From assembly GCF_004570385.1 (NCBI RefSeq), contig NZ_SPQL01000023.1:1-44383 (forward strand): DNA of 44,383 bases. The letters are read 5' to 3'. The position numbers and the translations under genes are program-made. The notes under the pieces were generated by a model that was given only the letters and a program-made list of their open reading frames with translations, made no database searches and was not told the origin of the DNA. This DNA is from Blastococcus sp. CT_GayMR19. Lineage in GTDB: Bacteria; Actinomycetota; Actinomycetes; Mycobacteriales; Geodermatophilaceae. This document shows positions 16,611 to 29,740 of this stretch, in pieces (the first letter of the stretch is position 1; each line of letters begins with the position of its first letter).

Positions 16611-16740
16611 GACGAGCGGGGGCCCGGAGGGCTCCCCGAGAAGGCACCGATTCGGCTCAACGCAGCCGGGACGGCACATGGGCGCGCGGTGTTGTCCGGA
16701 GGACGACGGTGAGCATCGTGTCCTGAGGACGACGGTGAGC
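16611..16740 (-). repeat. composite dispersed repeat, copy 1 (hairpin pair plus conserved box)
   Basis: Read on the minus strand this gap holds, in order, two hairpins with a GTCGTCCTCMGGAC core (second arm set at 16691-16707, first at 16718-16733), the 13-base box GCTGCGTTGAGCC (16654-16666), a GCCC/GGGC hairpin, and CCCCGCTCGTC. The same parts in the same order occur at 32884-33041 on the plus strand. It begins one base after the upstream gene's stop. Function unknown. Confidence 0.7.
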
Positions 16741-17244
16741 TCAGTGCCCCTTGAGCCGGCGGACCAGCACCGAGTCCTCGCCGCGCTCGTCGAGGTCGGC
16801 GAGGATCACGGCGATCGCCTCGCGGACGATCCGGCCCCGGTCGGCGGCCACGGCGTGCTGCCCGCGCAGGGTGAGCCGCGCGCTCTCCAGAGCCATGAGC
16901 TCGTCCGCGGAGATGTAGACCGTGATCTTCTCGTCGTGCTTGGTCCGGTCCGTCCGTCGCATCGGCCGGCCACGCGTCGGGATGCTGGGCTGCAGGGTGG
17001 GCGCCGGCGCCGCGGACCGGTATGCCGCCAGGTCGTCGGCCCCGCCCTGGCTCGCAGCGCCGCCCGGCACCAGCGTCAGCGGCATGGACGGCGTCTCGTC
17101 GGCCTGCCGGGTGCTGCTGCGCAGGGCCGGCGAGCTGGCCGTCGCGCTGAGGCTGGGCAGCTCGGTGACCTCGGCCTCCGAGGATGCTGCGTCGGTGCGA
17201 CGGAAGAGCTCGGACGCACCGGGAAGGACCGGCCTTCTCGTCAT
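16741..17244 (-). CDS. ribbon-helix-helix-like protein partnered with ParA
   Basis: A 167-residue protein with a ~100-residue disordered Ser/Ala/Thr-rich lead, then KHDEKITVYISADELMALESARLTLRG and GRIVREAIAVILADLDERG, which reads as a short basic strand followed by two helices of a ribbon-helix-helix or CopG-like DNA-binding fold. It follows parA by 76 bases in the same direction and precedes scpA. Small DNA-binding partners of ParA-like ATPases are common, so it may direct the ATPase to DNA. The function is inferred from fold and context only. Confidence 0.65.
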   Translation of the reverse strand: MTRRPVLPGASELFRRTDAASSEAEVTELPSLSATASSPALRSSTRQADETPSMPLTLVPGGAASQGGADDLAAYRSAAPAPTLQPSIPTRGRPMRRTDRTKHDEKITVYISADELMALESARLTLRGQHAVAADRGRIVREAIAVILADLDERGEDSVLVRRLKGH

Positions 17245-17320
17245 GCCGACACCTCCTCGCCGGCGCTCGTCGGCTGCATGACCCGAGTCGCTGTGCCCAA
17301 TGGTGATCTCGCGAGCTCGA

Positions 17321-18223
17321 TCACAGGGCCAGCACCTCCTTGGCGAGGTCGCGGTACGCCGAGGCGCCCGAGGAGGTGGGGGCCCACGTGGTGATCGGCT
17401 GCCCGGCGACCGTGGTCTCCGGGAAGCGCACCGTGCGCTGGATGACGGTCTGGAACACCACGTCGTCGAAGGCCTCGACGACCCGGCTGAACACCTCGCG
17501 GCAGTGCACCGTCCGCGTGTCGTACATGGTCGCGAGGATCCCGGAGATCTCCAGCGACGGGTTCAGCCGCTCCTTGACCTTGTCGATCGTGTCGACCAGC
17601 AGCGCGACCCCGCGGAGCGAGAAGAACTCGCACTCCAGCGGGATGATCACGCCCTGCGCCGCGGTGAGCGCGTTGACCGTCAGCAGGCCCAGGGAGGGCT
17701 GGCAGTCGATGAGGATGTAGTCGTACTCGTCGCGCACGTCGGCGAGCACCCGCAGCAGGGTCTGCTCGCGAGCCACCTCGCTGACCAGCTGCACCTCGGC
17801 GGCCGACAGGTCGATGTTGCTCGGCACGAGGTCCAGGCCCGGGATGTCGGTGTGCACCCGCACGTCGCGCAGGGTGGTCTTCCGCTCCATCAGGGCGTTG
17901 TAGATCGTCCGGTCCATGTTCTGGGCGGGGATGCCCAGTCCCACCGACAGCGCACCCTGGGGGTCGAGGTCGATGAGGAGCACGCGCCGCCCGTACTCGG
18001 TCAGCGCGGCGCCCAGGTTGATCGTGGACGTCGTCTTGCCGACGCCGCCCTTCTGGTTGCACATCGCGATGACGCGTGCGGGCCCGTGCTCCGTGAGGGG
18101 CTTGGGATCGGGCAGGGGGCGCTGCCGTGCACGCGCGGGGTCCTGCCGCGAGGCGGCCCCCATCTCCGGGCCGCTGGCGTGCGGGCGCGCGACGGCCGAA
18201 GCCGCGTCCGCTCGGGTAGCCAT
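17321..18223 (-). CDS. parA: ParA/Soj-family ATPase
   Basis: The 300-residue protein carries the deviant Walker A motif KGGVGKTTS at 58-66, switch I DLDPQGALSVGLG, and DYILIDCQPSLG, so it is a dimerising ParA-type ATPase that binds DNA nonspecifically. A ~45-residue basic/Ala-rich N-terminal extension precedes the core. It is not beside parB or oriC genes but beside scpAB and xerD, so it is the second ParA paralogue found in this position in many actinobacteria, probably linked to condensation/segregation. ATG at 18223. Confidence 0.93.
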   Translation of the reverse strand: MATRADAASAVARPHASGPEMGAASRQDPARARQRPLPDPKPLTEHGPARVIAMCNQKGGVGKTTSTINLGAALTEYGRRVLLIDLDPQGALSVGLGIPAQNMDRTIYNALMERKTTLRDVRVHTDIPGLDLVPSNIDLSAAEVQLVSEVAREQTLLRVLADVRDEYDYILIDCQPSLGLLTVNALTAAQGVIIPLECEFFSLRGVALLVDTIDKVKERLNPSLEISGILATMYDTRTVHCREVFSRVVEAFDDVVFQTVIQRTVRFPETTVAGQPITTWAPTSSGASAYRDLAKEVLAL

Positions 18224-18347
18224 GAGTCTGTTGCCTCCACCTCGTGCCCGATCCGGGGTTTCCGGTAGCGGTCAGAGGTCCTGCCCGCTCGGGTGACGAC
18301 GACGTTAGGGAGAACCACAGGAGTTCCCACGGAGGCACGCCGCGCGA

Positions 18348-18359
18348 CATGTCGACATG
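18348..18359. promoter_or_regulatory. palindrome CATGTCGACATG upstream of parA
   Basis: A perfect 12-base palindrome in the 213-base gap before parA, embedded in further GTCG/CGAC words (CGCGACATG, GGCGACGTGTGAC). On the minus strand GGGAACT around 18325-18331 and CCTAACGTCG around 18299-18308 are spaced like an ECF-sigma promoter just downstream. The palindrome would sit upstream of that promoter and could be an operator. Low certainty. Confidence 0.35.
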
Positions 18360-18436
18360 GCGACGTGTGACAACGGGTGGGATCGCACAAGTCGAAAGGG
18401 ACAGCAATCAGTGCCAAGCGAACCCGGCGCTGGGTG

Positions 18437-19402
18437 TCAGACGAGTGCCCTCGGGTGGCTGGTGGCGTAGACCTCGCGGAGCCGGTCGACGGTGACCAGC
18501 GTGTAGATCTGCGTGGTGGTGACCGAGGCGTGACCGAGCAGTTCCTGGACGACGCGCACGTCCGCGCCGCCGTCGAGGAGGTGGGTGGCGAAGGAGTGCC
18601 GGAGGGTGTGCGGCGACAGCTCCGCCGCGAGCCCGGCGCGCTCCGCGGCCGCCCGGAGGATCGACCAGGCGCTCTGCCGCGACAGCGGTCCACCGCGGGC
18701 GTTGAGGAACAGTCGTCCCCCGCGGACGCCGCCGCGACCCTTGGCGGCCAGGGCGGGCCGGGCCCCGACCAGGTAGTCCTCGACCGCGCGCAGCGCGTAG
18801 CTCCCGACCGGGACCACGCGTTCCTTGCCGCCCTTGCCGGCCAGGCGCACCACCGCCTGGCCGCGGTCGACGTCGTCCACCGCCAGCCCCACGGCCTCGG
18901 AGATGCGCGCACCGGTGCCGTAGAGGAGCTCGAGCAGCGCCCGGTCCCGCAGTCCCCGCGGCCCCTCCACCGTGCCGGCCGCCTCGATCAGCGCGACCAC
19001 CGACTCCACCGGCACCGCCTTGGGCAGCCGGCGCGCGGGGGTGGGCGGGCGCACCTCCGCGGCGACGTCGCCGGCGACCAGACCGTCGAGCAGGGCGAAC
19101 CTGTGCAGCCCGCGCACGGCGACGACGGCCCGCGCGGCCGAGGTCGCCGACAGCGGCGGATGGTCGTCGTCGCCCGAGCGCAGGGCGGCGAGGAAGCCGG
19201 CCACGTCGGACTCCGCGATCTCGCCCAGCGTGCGCACGCCCGCCGCGGCCAGGTAGCCGAGGTAGCGGCGCAGGTCGCGGCGATAGGACCCGATCGTGTT
19301 CTCCGCCAGACCGCGTTCGACGGTCAGGTGGTCCAGGTAGCCGGTGACGACGCGTTCGAGGTCGCGCGTCGCGCCGGTGGAGGCGGTGAGGGAGGCGGTC
19401 AG
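18437..19402 (-). CDS. xerD: tyrosine recombinase XerD, apparent CTG start
   Basis: The 321-residue recombinase resolves chromosome dimers at dif with XerC and FtsK. Catalytic residues are all present: Arg166 (GTGARISE), Lys190 (AGKGGKER), His265 and Arg268 ([13 protein letters not shown]), His291 (LGHAS) and Tyr300 (TTTQIYT). The core-binding domain is [24 protein letters not shown]. No ATG, GTG or TTG is available in frame before the conserved region; a CTG at 19402 lies five bases after AGGAGGTG and overlaps the ald stop as CTGA. I take it as the likely start. The next gene, parA, is 213 bases downstream. Confidence 0.9.
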   Translation of the reverse strand: MTASLTASTGATRDLERVVTGYLDHLTVERGLAENTIGSYRRDLRRYLGYLAAAGVRTLGEIAESDVAGFLAALRSGDDDHPPLSATSAARAVVAVRGLHRFALLDGLVAGDVAAEVRPPTPARRLPKAVPVESVVALIEAAGTVEGPRGLRDRALLELLYGTGARISEAVGLAVDDVDRGQAVVRLAGKGGKERVVPVGSYALRAVEDYLVGARPALAAKGRGGVRGGRLFLNARGGPLSRQSAWSILRAAAERAGLAAELSPHTLRHSFATHLLDGGADVRVVQELLGHASVTTTQIYTLVTVDRLREVYATSHPRALV

Positions 19403-20514
19403 AGAAGCACCTCCTCCAGTGCGACGGCGGCCATGCCGTGCGCCTCGGCCACCTCCGGGAGGACGACCTGCCCGCCGACGACGTTCACGCCGTGGGCGAG
19501 CGCACGGTTCCCGGCCACCGCCGCCGCCGTCCCCTCGTTGGCCAGGGCCATGACGTAGGGCAGGGTGACGTTGGTCAGGGCGTGGGTGGAGGTGTTCGGC
19601 ACGGCGCCGGGCATGTTCGCCACGCAGTAGAAGACGGACTCGTGCACCCGGTAGGTCGGGTCGTCGTGCGTGGTCGGCCGGGTGTCCTCGAAACAGCCGC
19701 CCTGGTCGACGGCGATGTCCACGAGCACCGAGCCGGGCCGCATCCGCGAGACGAGCTCGTTGCTCACCAGCGTCGGCGCCTTGGCGCCGGGCACCAGCAC
19801 CGCGCCGATGACCAGATCTGCGTCGAGGACCGCCCGCTCGACCTCGTAGGCGTTGGAGGCGACGGTCTGCAGGTGGCCCTGGTAGATGCGGTCGGCCGCC
19901 CGCAGCTTGTCGATGTCGCGGTCCAGCACGACGACCTCTGCCTGCATGCCGAGGGCGATCGCGGCCGCGTTCATGCCGGAGACACCGGCCCCGATCACCA
20001 CGACCTTGGCGGCATAGACCCCCGACACGCCGCCCAGCAGCACGCCCCGGCCGCCGTGCGCGCGCTCCAGGCTGTGCGCGCCCACCTGCGGGGCCATCCG
20101 GCCGGCGACCTCCGACATCGGCGCGAGCAGCGGCAGCGCGCCGTCGGCGGTCTGGACGGTCTCGTAGGCGATCGCGGTGGTGCCCGAGGCGATCAGCGCG
20201 TCCGTGCACTGCTTGGACGCGGCCAGGTGCAGGTAGGTGAACAGGGTCTGGCCGGCGCGCAGGCGGGAGTACTCCTCCTCGACCGGCTCCTTGACCTTCA
20301 GCAGCAGGTCGGCGTCGGCCCACACGTCGTCGGCGGCGGCCACGATCCGTGCCCCGGCGGCCACGTAGTCGGCGTCCGGGATCGAGGACCCCTCGCCGGC
20401 GGCGTGCTCGACGAGCACCGAGTGCCCCGCGCGGACCAGCTCGGTCACCCCGGCCGGGGTCAGCGCGACCCGGTACTCGCGGTTCTTGACCTCTCGGGGG
20501 ACCCCGACCCGCAT
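19399..20514 (-). CDS. ald: alanine dehydrogenase
   Basis: At 371 residues this matches Ald exactly. It reversibly converts L-alanine to pyruvate and ammonia with NAD. The N-terminal [20 protein letters not shown], the VKVKEP-like LLKVKEP, the catalytic His region TYLHLAASK, the nucleotide fold [20 protein letters not shown], and [21 protein letters not shown] are all present. ATG at 20514 has AAGGAG eight bases upstream. Its end overlaps the xerD start. Confidence 0.97.
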   Translation of the reverse strand: MRVGVPREVKNREYRVALTPAGVTELVRAGHSVLVEHAAGEGSSIPDADYVAAGARIVAAADDVWADADLLLKVKEPVEEEYSRLRAGQTLFTYLHLAASKQCTDALIASGTTAIAYETVQTADGALPLLAPMSEVAGRMAPQVGAHSLERAHGGRGVLLGGVSGVYAAKVVVIGAGVSGMNAAAIALGMQAEVVVLDRDIDKLRAADRIYQGHLQTVASNAYEVERAVLDADLVIGAVLVPGAKAPTLVSNELVSRMRPGSVLVDIAVDQGGCFEDTRPTTHDDPTYRVHESVFYCVANMPGAVPNTSTHALTNVTLPYVMALANEGTAAAVAGNRALAHGVNVVGGQVVLPEVAEAHGMAAVALEEVLL

Positions 20515-20687
20515 GGTGTGAACTCCTTCGTCTGGCGGATCGCTTCCCGAGGGTGACGGGAGCCGTTCCCGCGATGCGGACCCGCCCGGTCGGGGCGCGC
20601 CTCGGCCGGAGTCTAGGCACGGCCCGGCACCGCAACCGGCTCCGCGGGTTCCGTGCCCCCCGAGTTGGGGTGGACGAGGATGCGGCG

Positions 20688-21326
20688 ATGCCCCTCTACG
20701 CCCAGCACCCCGTCCTCCGCGCCCGGCAGGTCGCCGCCGACCTGGGGATGCTGGCCTGGACCGTGCTCTGGGTGCTGGTGGCGCGCGTCGTGCACGGGGC
20801 CGTCCTGGTCCTGGCCGCACCAGGGCGCGCCGTCGAGGACCTGGGCGCCTCCGTGGCCGGGAACATGAACTCCGCCGCCGAGGCCGCCGGGGACGTGCCG
20901 CTCGTCGGTGACGACCTGTCGGCTCCCTTCGAGGCGCTCTCCGAGGCGAGCGGCTCGGTCGTCGGCGCCGGCCAGGCCGCGCAGGACGCCGTCGTCACGC
21001 TGGCGCTCGTGCTCGCGCTCGTCCTCGTCGTCCTGCCGGTGGGCTGGCTCGTCCTGCGGTGGCTGCCCTGGCGGCTGAGCTACGCGCGAGAGGCCGGCGC
21101 CGCGCGGCGCCTGCTCACCGGCACCCCGGAGCTGGAGATCCTGGCCGCGCGGGCGATGGCCACCGCTCCCCTCCCCCGGCTGGCGGCCCTGCCCGCCGGC
21201 ACGGGCGCCGCCTGGCGGGGCGGCGATGCGGCCGCCATGCGCGCGCTGGCCGGACTGGAGCTGGACCGGCTGGGCCTGCGCCTGCCCGCGACCGGCGGGC
21301 CGGGGTCCGGCGCGACGAGCAGCTGA
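20688..21326 (+). CDS. putative membrane protein with two transmembrane segments
   Basis: A 212-residue protein: [22 protein letters not shown], a membrane segment (about 20-43), an extracytoplasmic stretch of ~65 residues with small residues and acids, a second strong membrane segment ([20 protein letters not shown]), then a cytoplasmic Arg/Ala/Leu-rich tail. I do not recognise a named family. ATG at 20688 has GAGGA upstream. It ends nine bases before the convergent Nudix stop and is divergent from ald. Confidence 0.7.
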   Translation: MPLYAQHPVLRARQVAADLGMLAWTVLWVLVARVVHGAVLVLAAPGRAVEDLGASVAGNMNSAAEAAGDVPLVGDDLSAPFEALSEASGSVVGAGQAAQDAVVTLALVLALVLVVLPVGWLVLRWLPWRLSYAREAGAARRLLTGTPELEILAARAMATAPLPRLAALPAGTGAAWRGGDAAAMRALAGLELDRLGLRLPATGGPGSGATSS

Positions 21327-21335
21327 GCCGAGCAA

Positions 21336-21938
21336 TCAGTCCGTGCCGACGGGCCGCAGCCGCGGGTTCGCCGACCGCACCTGCGCGGCGGCCAGGAGGC
21401 CGATGACCGCGCTGGCGTTGCGGATGTCGCCGTCGAAGACCCGCTGGACGGCGTCGTCGAGCGGCACCCGTTCCACCGTCATGTCCAGTTCCTCGTGCTC
21501 GACGACGAACCCCTCGGGCCGGTCGGCGTCGGAGAGCTGCTCGGCGAGGTAGATCAGCACCTGCTCGTCGCAGAAGCCGGGCGAGCTGTAGGACGTCGTG
21601 AGCAGCGACCACCGCGCGGCCGACAGCTGCGCCTCCTCGGCCAGCTCCCGCTTCGCCGTCTCCAGCGGCGGCTCGCCGTCGGCGTCGCGGAGGCCGGCGG
21701 GCAGCTCCCACAGCGGCAGGCCGAAGGGATGGCGGTACTGCCGGACGAGCACCACGCGGTCCTCGTCGTCGACGGCGACCACGGCGACCGCGCCGGGGTG
21801 CCGCACGATCTCCCGGACGCTGTCCCCGCCACCGGGCATCGCCACGGTGGCGAGCTCCAGCGAGATCACGCGACCCTCGTAGACCGTCTCGGTCGCGAGC
21901 AGCCGGTACTCGTGCGGCTCGGGATCGGCGCCACTCAT
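21336..21938 (-). CDS. Nudix hydrolase, ADP-ribose pyrophosphatase-like
   Basis: The 200-residue protein has the ADP-ribose pyrophosphatase layout: VVLVRQYRHPFGLPLWELPAGL, then the Nudix box GEPPLETAKRELAEEAQL, then SYSSPGFCDEQVLIYLAEQL. The metal-binding REL-EE core is intact, but the Gly near the box end (EExGU) is Gln. The gene is next to pyrG, as is Rv1700 in M. tuberculosis. The family hydrolyses ADP-ribose to AMP and ribose 5-phosphate. It starts 34 bases after pyrG. Confidence 0.88.
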   Translation of the reverse strand: MSGADPEPHEYRLLATETVYEGRVISLELATVAMPGGGDSVREIVRHPGAVAVVAVDDEDRVVLVRQYRHPFGLPLWELPAGLRDADGEPPLETAKRELAEEAQLSAARWSLLTTSYSSPGFCDEQVLIYLAEQLSDADRPEGFVVEHEELDMTVERVPLDDAVQRVFDGDIRNASAVIGLLAAAQVRSANPRLRPVGTD

Positions 21939-21972
21939 CGCCCGGCCCAGGAGTCGCCCGTCGCGGCCGGCA

Positions 21973-26058
<4,086 letters not shown>

Positions 26059-26062
<4 letters not shown>

Positions 26063-27219
26063 GGCTTCCCCCGCGGCGGTCCGAGCAGCTCGCGGTAGAG
26101 CGCCACGAGCTGAGCGGCGGTACCGGCCTCGTCCGGCCAGGTCGCCGCCTGGCGACGCCCGGCCTCGACCAGCCGGGCAGCATGTGCCGGGTCGGTGAGC
26201 ACCCGGACGACGGCGTCCGCGAGCGCGCCGGCATCGCCCACCTCGACCAGCTCGGCGGCGTCGCCCAGCAGCTCGGGCAGGCCCCCGGTGCGGGTGGCGA
26301 CCAGCGGGGTGCCGATCCGCAGCGCCTCCTGAGCGGTGAGCGACCGGGCCTCCCAGCGCGAGGGCAGCACGCACACGTCCGCGGCGCTCAGCAGGTCGGC
26401 GACGTCGTCCCGGCGCCCCAGCAGCGTCGCCGGCAGGCCCTCGGCGTCGATCCGGCGGGCGAGGTCGTCGTGCAGCGGGCCGTCCCCGGCGATCGCGACG
26501 AGCGGGACCTGCCCGCCCTCGGCGACCCACCGGGCGGCGGCGTCCAGGAGGAACTCGTATCCCTTCTGCGGGTGCAGCCGGCCGACGGCCACCACCAGCG
26601 GCCGCCCGTCCGCCAGGCCGAGCCCGGCGCGCACCTCGGCCCGCGTGCGTCGGACCGGCGGCAGCGGCGGCGCGGAGACCGGCGCCGTGCGCACGTCCCG
26701 CGCCCCCAGCCGGCGGGCGTTGTCGGCGAGGTCCCCGGAGGCGGCGAGCACCACGTCGGCCCCGCGGACGGTGGCGCGCTCGAGCGCGGCGAGGACCAGG
26801 CGCACGAGGCCGCCCCGCTCGGGCAGGGCGTTGTGCAGGGTGAGCACCAGCCGCGGGGCGCGAGGTGCGAGCCGGCGGGCGGCCGCCGCGACCAGCCCCG
26901 CCCGCAGGCCGTGGGCGTGCACCAGGTCGGTGCCGGACAGCGCCCGGCGGAGCGCGGCGACGGCGCGCGCGTCCGCGCCCGGCGCCAGGCCCGCCGAGAT
27001 CTCGACCGGCCGGAAGGAGGCGCCCGTCCCGGCGAAGTCGAAGAGCTCGTCGGTGGCTGCCGGCCCGCACACCTGCACCTCCGCGCCGGCGGCCCGCAGC
27101 GGCGCGAGGATCGAGCGGACGTGGGTGCCGACCCCGCCGGTGCTCGTGGCCAGGACCTCGGTGACGCGCCGCCCGGCCAGGGGGGTGCGCTCATCGGCGG
27201 GCAGCGACGGGTTCGTCAC
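26059..27219 (-). CDS. GT4-family glycosyltransferase
   Basis: The 386-residue GT-B enzyme has the N-terminal glycine loop TSTGGVGTHVRSI, the middle VAVGRLHPQKGYEFLLDA and the GT4 EX7E motif in RWEARSLTAQEALRIGTPLVATRTGGLPEL. It transfers a sugar from a nucleotide donor to an unknown acceptor on the cytoplasmic membrane face. GTG at 27219 has AGGAGGT upstream and overlaps the murJ stop (GTGA). Its place between a MurJ-like flippase and a membrane phosphatase-like protein suggests assembly of a lipid-linked envelope glycan. Confidence 0.9.
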
Positions 27220-28838
27220 CGTGCCACCTCCTGCCGACCGGACCACCGGAGCTCGCGCCATGCCGCGGTCAGCGGCGCGCGGGCAGCGACCATCATGACG
27301 GCCAGACCCACCGCCAGGGACGCAGCGCCGGTCAGCGCGCCGACGCCCAGGGCGACGAGGACGCCGTCCCCGGGCACAGGATCCGCGCCCAGGGCCCGGC
27401 TGAGCCACCAGCCAGCCCCGGCGCCGAGAACGGCGGCCAGGAGAGCTGCTGCACCGGCGCGGAGAAGGCCGCGCAGCGCCGACGGCCCGGCCGCCCGGGC
27501 GACCACCACCAGCAGGGCGCAGCCCGCCACCGTGACCCCGAGGCTGTGCCCCGCACCGAGGGCCAGGGCACGGTCGGCGGGCGGCAGCGCCGCGGCGAGC
27601 ACGATGTCGGCGACCACGGCCAGGAGCCAGCCGCCGACGACGCACACCGTCGGGGCCTTCCAGAGCCCCCGGGCGTAGAGGGCGCGGGTGAGCAGCGCGA
27701 CCAGGCCGTAGCCGATCAGGCCCGGCGCGAAGGCCAGGGTGGTGTCGCGCAGCGCGTGGACCGATGCGTCCGACCCCGTGCCCAGAAAGACCCGCGCCAT
27801 CGGTCCGGCCACCGCCACCAGCACCGCCGCGGCCAGCGCCGACGCCGCCACGACGAGGACCGCCACCGGGGCCAGCGATCGGGCGTAGCCCGCCTCGTCG
27901 CCGTCCTCGGCCCGTTCGGCCAGGCCGGGGTAGGCCGAGGTGGCGAGCGGGACGGCGAGCGCCGCCCAGGGCACCAGGAACAGGGTGAGGCCGGCGGAGT
28001 AGACGACCTGGGTGCCGTCCGGGGCCCCGTCGTTGGCGAGCCGGATCGCCACCGCGGCCACGAGCTGCTGGCCGCCGAGCGTGAGCACGCCCGCAACCGC
28101 CAGCCGCCAGACGCGCGGGGCCGCGCCCACCGGGAACCGCAGCGTCGGCCGCAGCCCGAGGCGCAGCCCGCGCATGGGCGCCAGCAGGCTCAGGGTGAGC
28201 GCCACCACGCCCAGCGTCGTGCCGACACCGAGGACCAGCTCGGCCGGCGTGGAGAGGGCCGCGGCGTCCCGATCGCCACCGATGCCGGCGAAGACCAGGT
28301 ACGCCCCGGCGACGACCAGGCTGGACAGCAGCGGGGCGACCGCCGGGCCGGCGAAGCGGCGGTGGGCCTGGAGGACGCCGGTCAGGACGATGCCGATGCC
28401 GTAGAGGACGACCTGCGGGGCGAACACGAGCAGGAACCGCGCGGCCAGCGTGACCTCGGCCTCGTCGTCCCCGCCGAGGAGCAGCCGGGCGATCGGCTCG
28501 GCGAGGACGGCGACCAGGACGGCGAGCGGCGTGAGGACGAGCAGGGTCCAGCCGAGCAGCGCCGACGCCGTCCGGCGCACCCGGCCCTGGTCGCCGGCGA
28601 CGATGCCACCGGCGAGCATCGGCACGACCAGGCTCGCCAGCGCGCCACCGGCGACGACCTCGAACACGATGTTCGGCACGTTGTTCGCAGCCAGGTAGGT
28701 GTCCCCGGTGCTGTCGGCGCCGACGGTGTTGGTGAAGACCAGCGTGCGGCCGAATCCCGCGAGGCGGGCCAGCAGGGTGAGGACGGCGATCAGGGCCGCC
28801 GCGCCGGCGACGCCCCGGGCGAGCTGCCGGCCGCTCAC
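27216..28838 (-). CDS. murJ: MurJ/MviN-family lipid flippase
   Basis: A 540-residue polytopic protein with about 14 membrane segments of the MOP exporter superfamily. The N-terminal LARLAGFGRTLVFTNTVGAD and NNVPNIVFEVVAGGALASLVVP match MurJ/MviN. MurJ flips lipid II across the membrane. Actinobacteria usually have a main MurJ near the parB/oriC end, so this copy next to a PNPT and a GT4 gene could carry another lipid-linked glycan. GTG start, 13 bases after the PNPT stop. Orthology to the main MurJ cannot be decided here. Confidence 0.85.
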   Translation of the reverse strand: MSGRQLARGVAGAAALIAVLTLLARLAGFGRTLVFTNTVGADSTGDTYLAANNVPNIVFEVVAGGALASLVVPMLAGGIVAGDQGRVRRTASALLGWTLLVLTPLAVLVAVLAEPIARLLLGGDDEAEVTLAARFLLVFAPQVVLYGIGIVLTGVLQAHRRFAGPAVAPLLSSLVVAGAYLVFAGIGGDRDAAALSTPAELVLGVGTTLGVVALTLSLLAPMRGLRLGLRPTLRFPVGAAPRVWRLAVAGVLTLGGQQLVAAVAIRLANDGAPDGTQVVYSAGLTLFLVPWAALAVPLATSAYPGLAERAEDGDEAGYARSLAPVAVLVVAASALAAAVLVAVAGPMARVFLGTGSDASVHALRDTTLAFAPGLIGYGLVALLTRALYARGLWKAPTVCVVGGWLLAVVADIVLAAALPPADRALALGAGHSLGVTVAGCALLVVVARAAGPSALRGLLRAGAAALLAAVLGAGAGWWLSRALGADPVPGDGVLVALGVGALTGAASLAVGLAVMMVAARAPLTAAWRELRWSGRQEVAR

Positions 28839-28851
28839 GCCGCTCCCCCGT

Positions 28852-29730
28852 TCACTGCGGCCGGCGGCCGAGGCGGTCCAGCTCCCGTAGTCCCGGTGTG
28901 GCCTCGATGACCTTCGTGAAGCTGACCTTCTCGCTGGCCAGCGTCAGGCCGACGATCGCGGCGAGCAGCGCCGCCCTGGGGGCCCGGCCGGGCACGGCGG
29001 CGAAGCGCAGGCCGAGGAGCGCGCCCGCGGCGTTCGCGCCGGAGTCACCGAGCATCACCACCTCCCCCAGGTCGTCCGGGAGCACGGCGAGGGTGGCGCC
29101 GAGGGGACCGGCCACGAGCCCGCCGGCCGGCCCGGCGAGCGTGGCAGCGGCGGTCAGGGCGACCGCCTTCCCGGCGCGGCCGGGCCGCAGGTCGAGCAGG
29201 TTCACCAGGTTGGCCGTGCCGGCGACCAGCCCGGTGGTGAGGACGCCGTCGACGAGGGCGCCCGGCCCCTGCGCGCGCCGGGTGAGGACGGCGGCGACGG
29301 CTGCCGCGGCGCCGATGCCCGCGACCTTGACCGCGCCCGCGGAGACCCGGCCCTCGCGCAGTGCGCGGAGGTGGCCGGACAGGCCCTTGTCCCGGGCCTG
29401 GTCCGGGCGCGCCCCCGCGAGGTCGTCGTAGCCCCCGACCAGTCCGGAGACCGTGCCGACGACGGCCGCGGCGGTCGCGGTGCCCGTCGGGGCCCCCGCG
29501 ACGGCCGAGAGAGTGGCCGCGGCCGCCAGCGCCGGTCCGCCGAGCAGCGTGACCGGCCGGCCGGCGTAGTTCATGCGCCGCCAGTGATCGCCGGCCTGGC
29601 GGACGGTCAACGCCGCCGCTCCGGCCAGGGCCGCCCTCGCGACCGCGGCTCCGGCGAGAACGAGACCTGCCCGCCGGCGTGCGCTCACGGCGTCGCTCCC
29701 GGCGCTCACGGCGTGGCTCCCGGCGCTCAC
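28852..29730 (-). CDS. MraY/WecA-like phospho-sugar transferase (PNPT family)
   Basis: A 292-residue membrane protein, shorter than usual MraY/WecA (320-360). The family motifs are in order: NYAGRPVTLLGG (54-65), YDDLAG with the Asp pair (102-103), NLLDLRPGRAGK (177-188) and MLGDSGANAAGALLG (226-240). PNPT enzymes load a sugar-phosphate onto polyprenyl phosphate. GTG 29730 overlaps the steB stop; two further GTG codons at 29709 and 29688 fall in a 21-base tandem repeat, so the exact start is uncertain. A dedicated lipid carrier step beside a MurJ paralogue and a GT4 enzyme suggests one envelope-glycan pathway. Confidence 0.8.
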   Translation of the reverse strand: MSAGSHAVSAGSDAVSARRRAGLVLAGAAVARAALAGAAALTVRQAGDHWRRMNYAGRPVTLLGGPALAAAATLSAVAGAPTGTATAAAVVGTVSGLVGGYDDLAGARPDQARDKGLSGHLRALREGRVSAGAVKVAGIGAAAAVAAVLTRRAQGPGALVDGVLTTGLVAGTANLVNLLDLRPGRAGKAVALTAAATLAGPAGGLVAGPLGATLAVLPDDLGEVVMLGDSGANAAGALLGLRFAAVPGRAPRAALLAAIVGLTLASEKVSFTKVIEATPGLRELDRLGRRPQ

Positions 29731-29740
29731 GGCGTGGCGG
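29681..29740 (-). repeat. 21-base tandem repeat at the PNPT gene start
   Basis: Three copies begin at 29681, 29702 and 29723 (GCGCTCAC seeds). Each unit equals seven codons and carries an in-frame GTG with GGGAG about 11 bases upstream, giving three possible starts. Confidence 0.75.

Noticed and set aside
18240-20635. Attachment site, phage or integron recombinase at the tyrosine recombinase
   Set aside because: The protein is a standard XerD in a conserved place between ald and parA. No integrase-type flanking repeats or phage genes are present.
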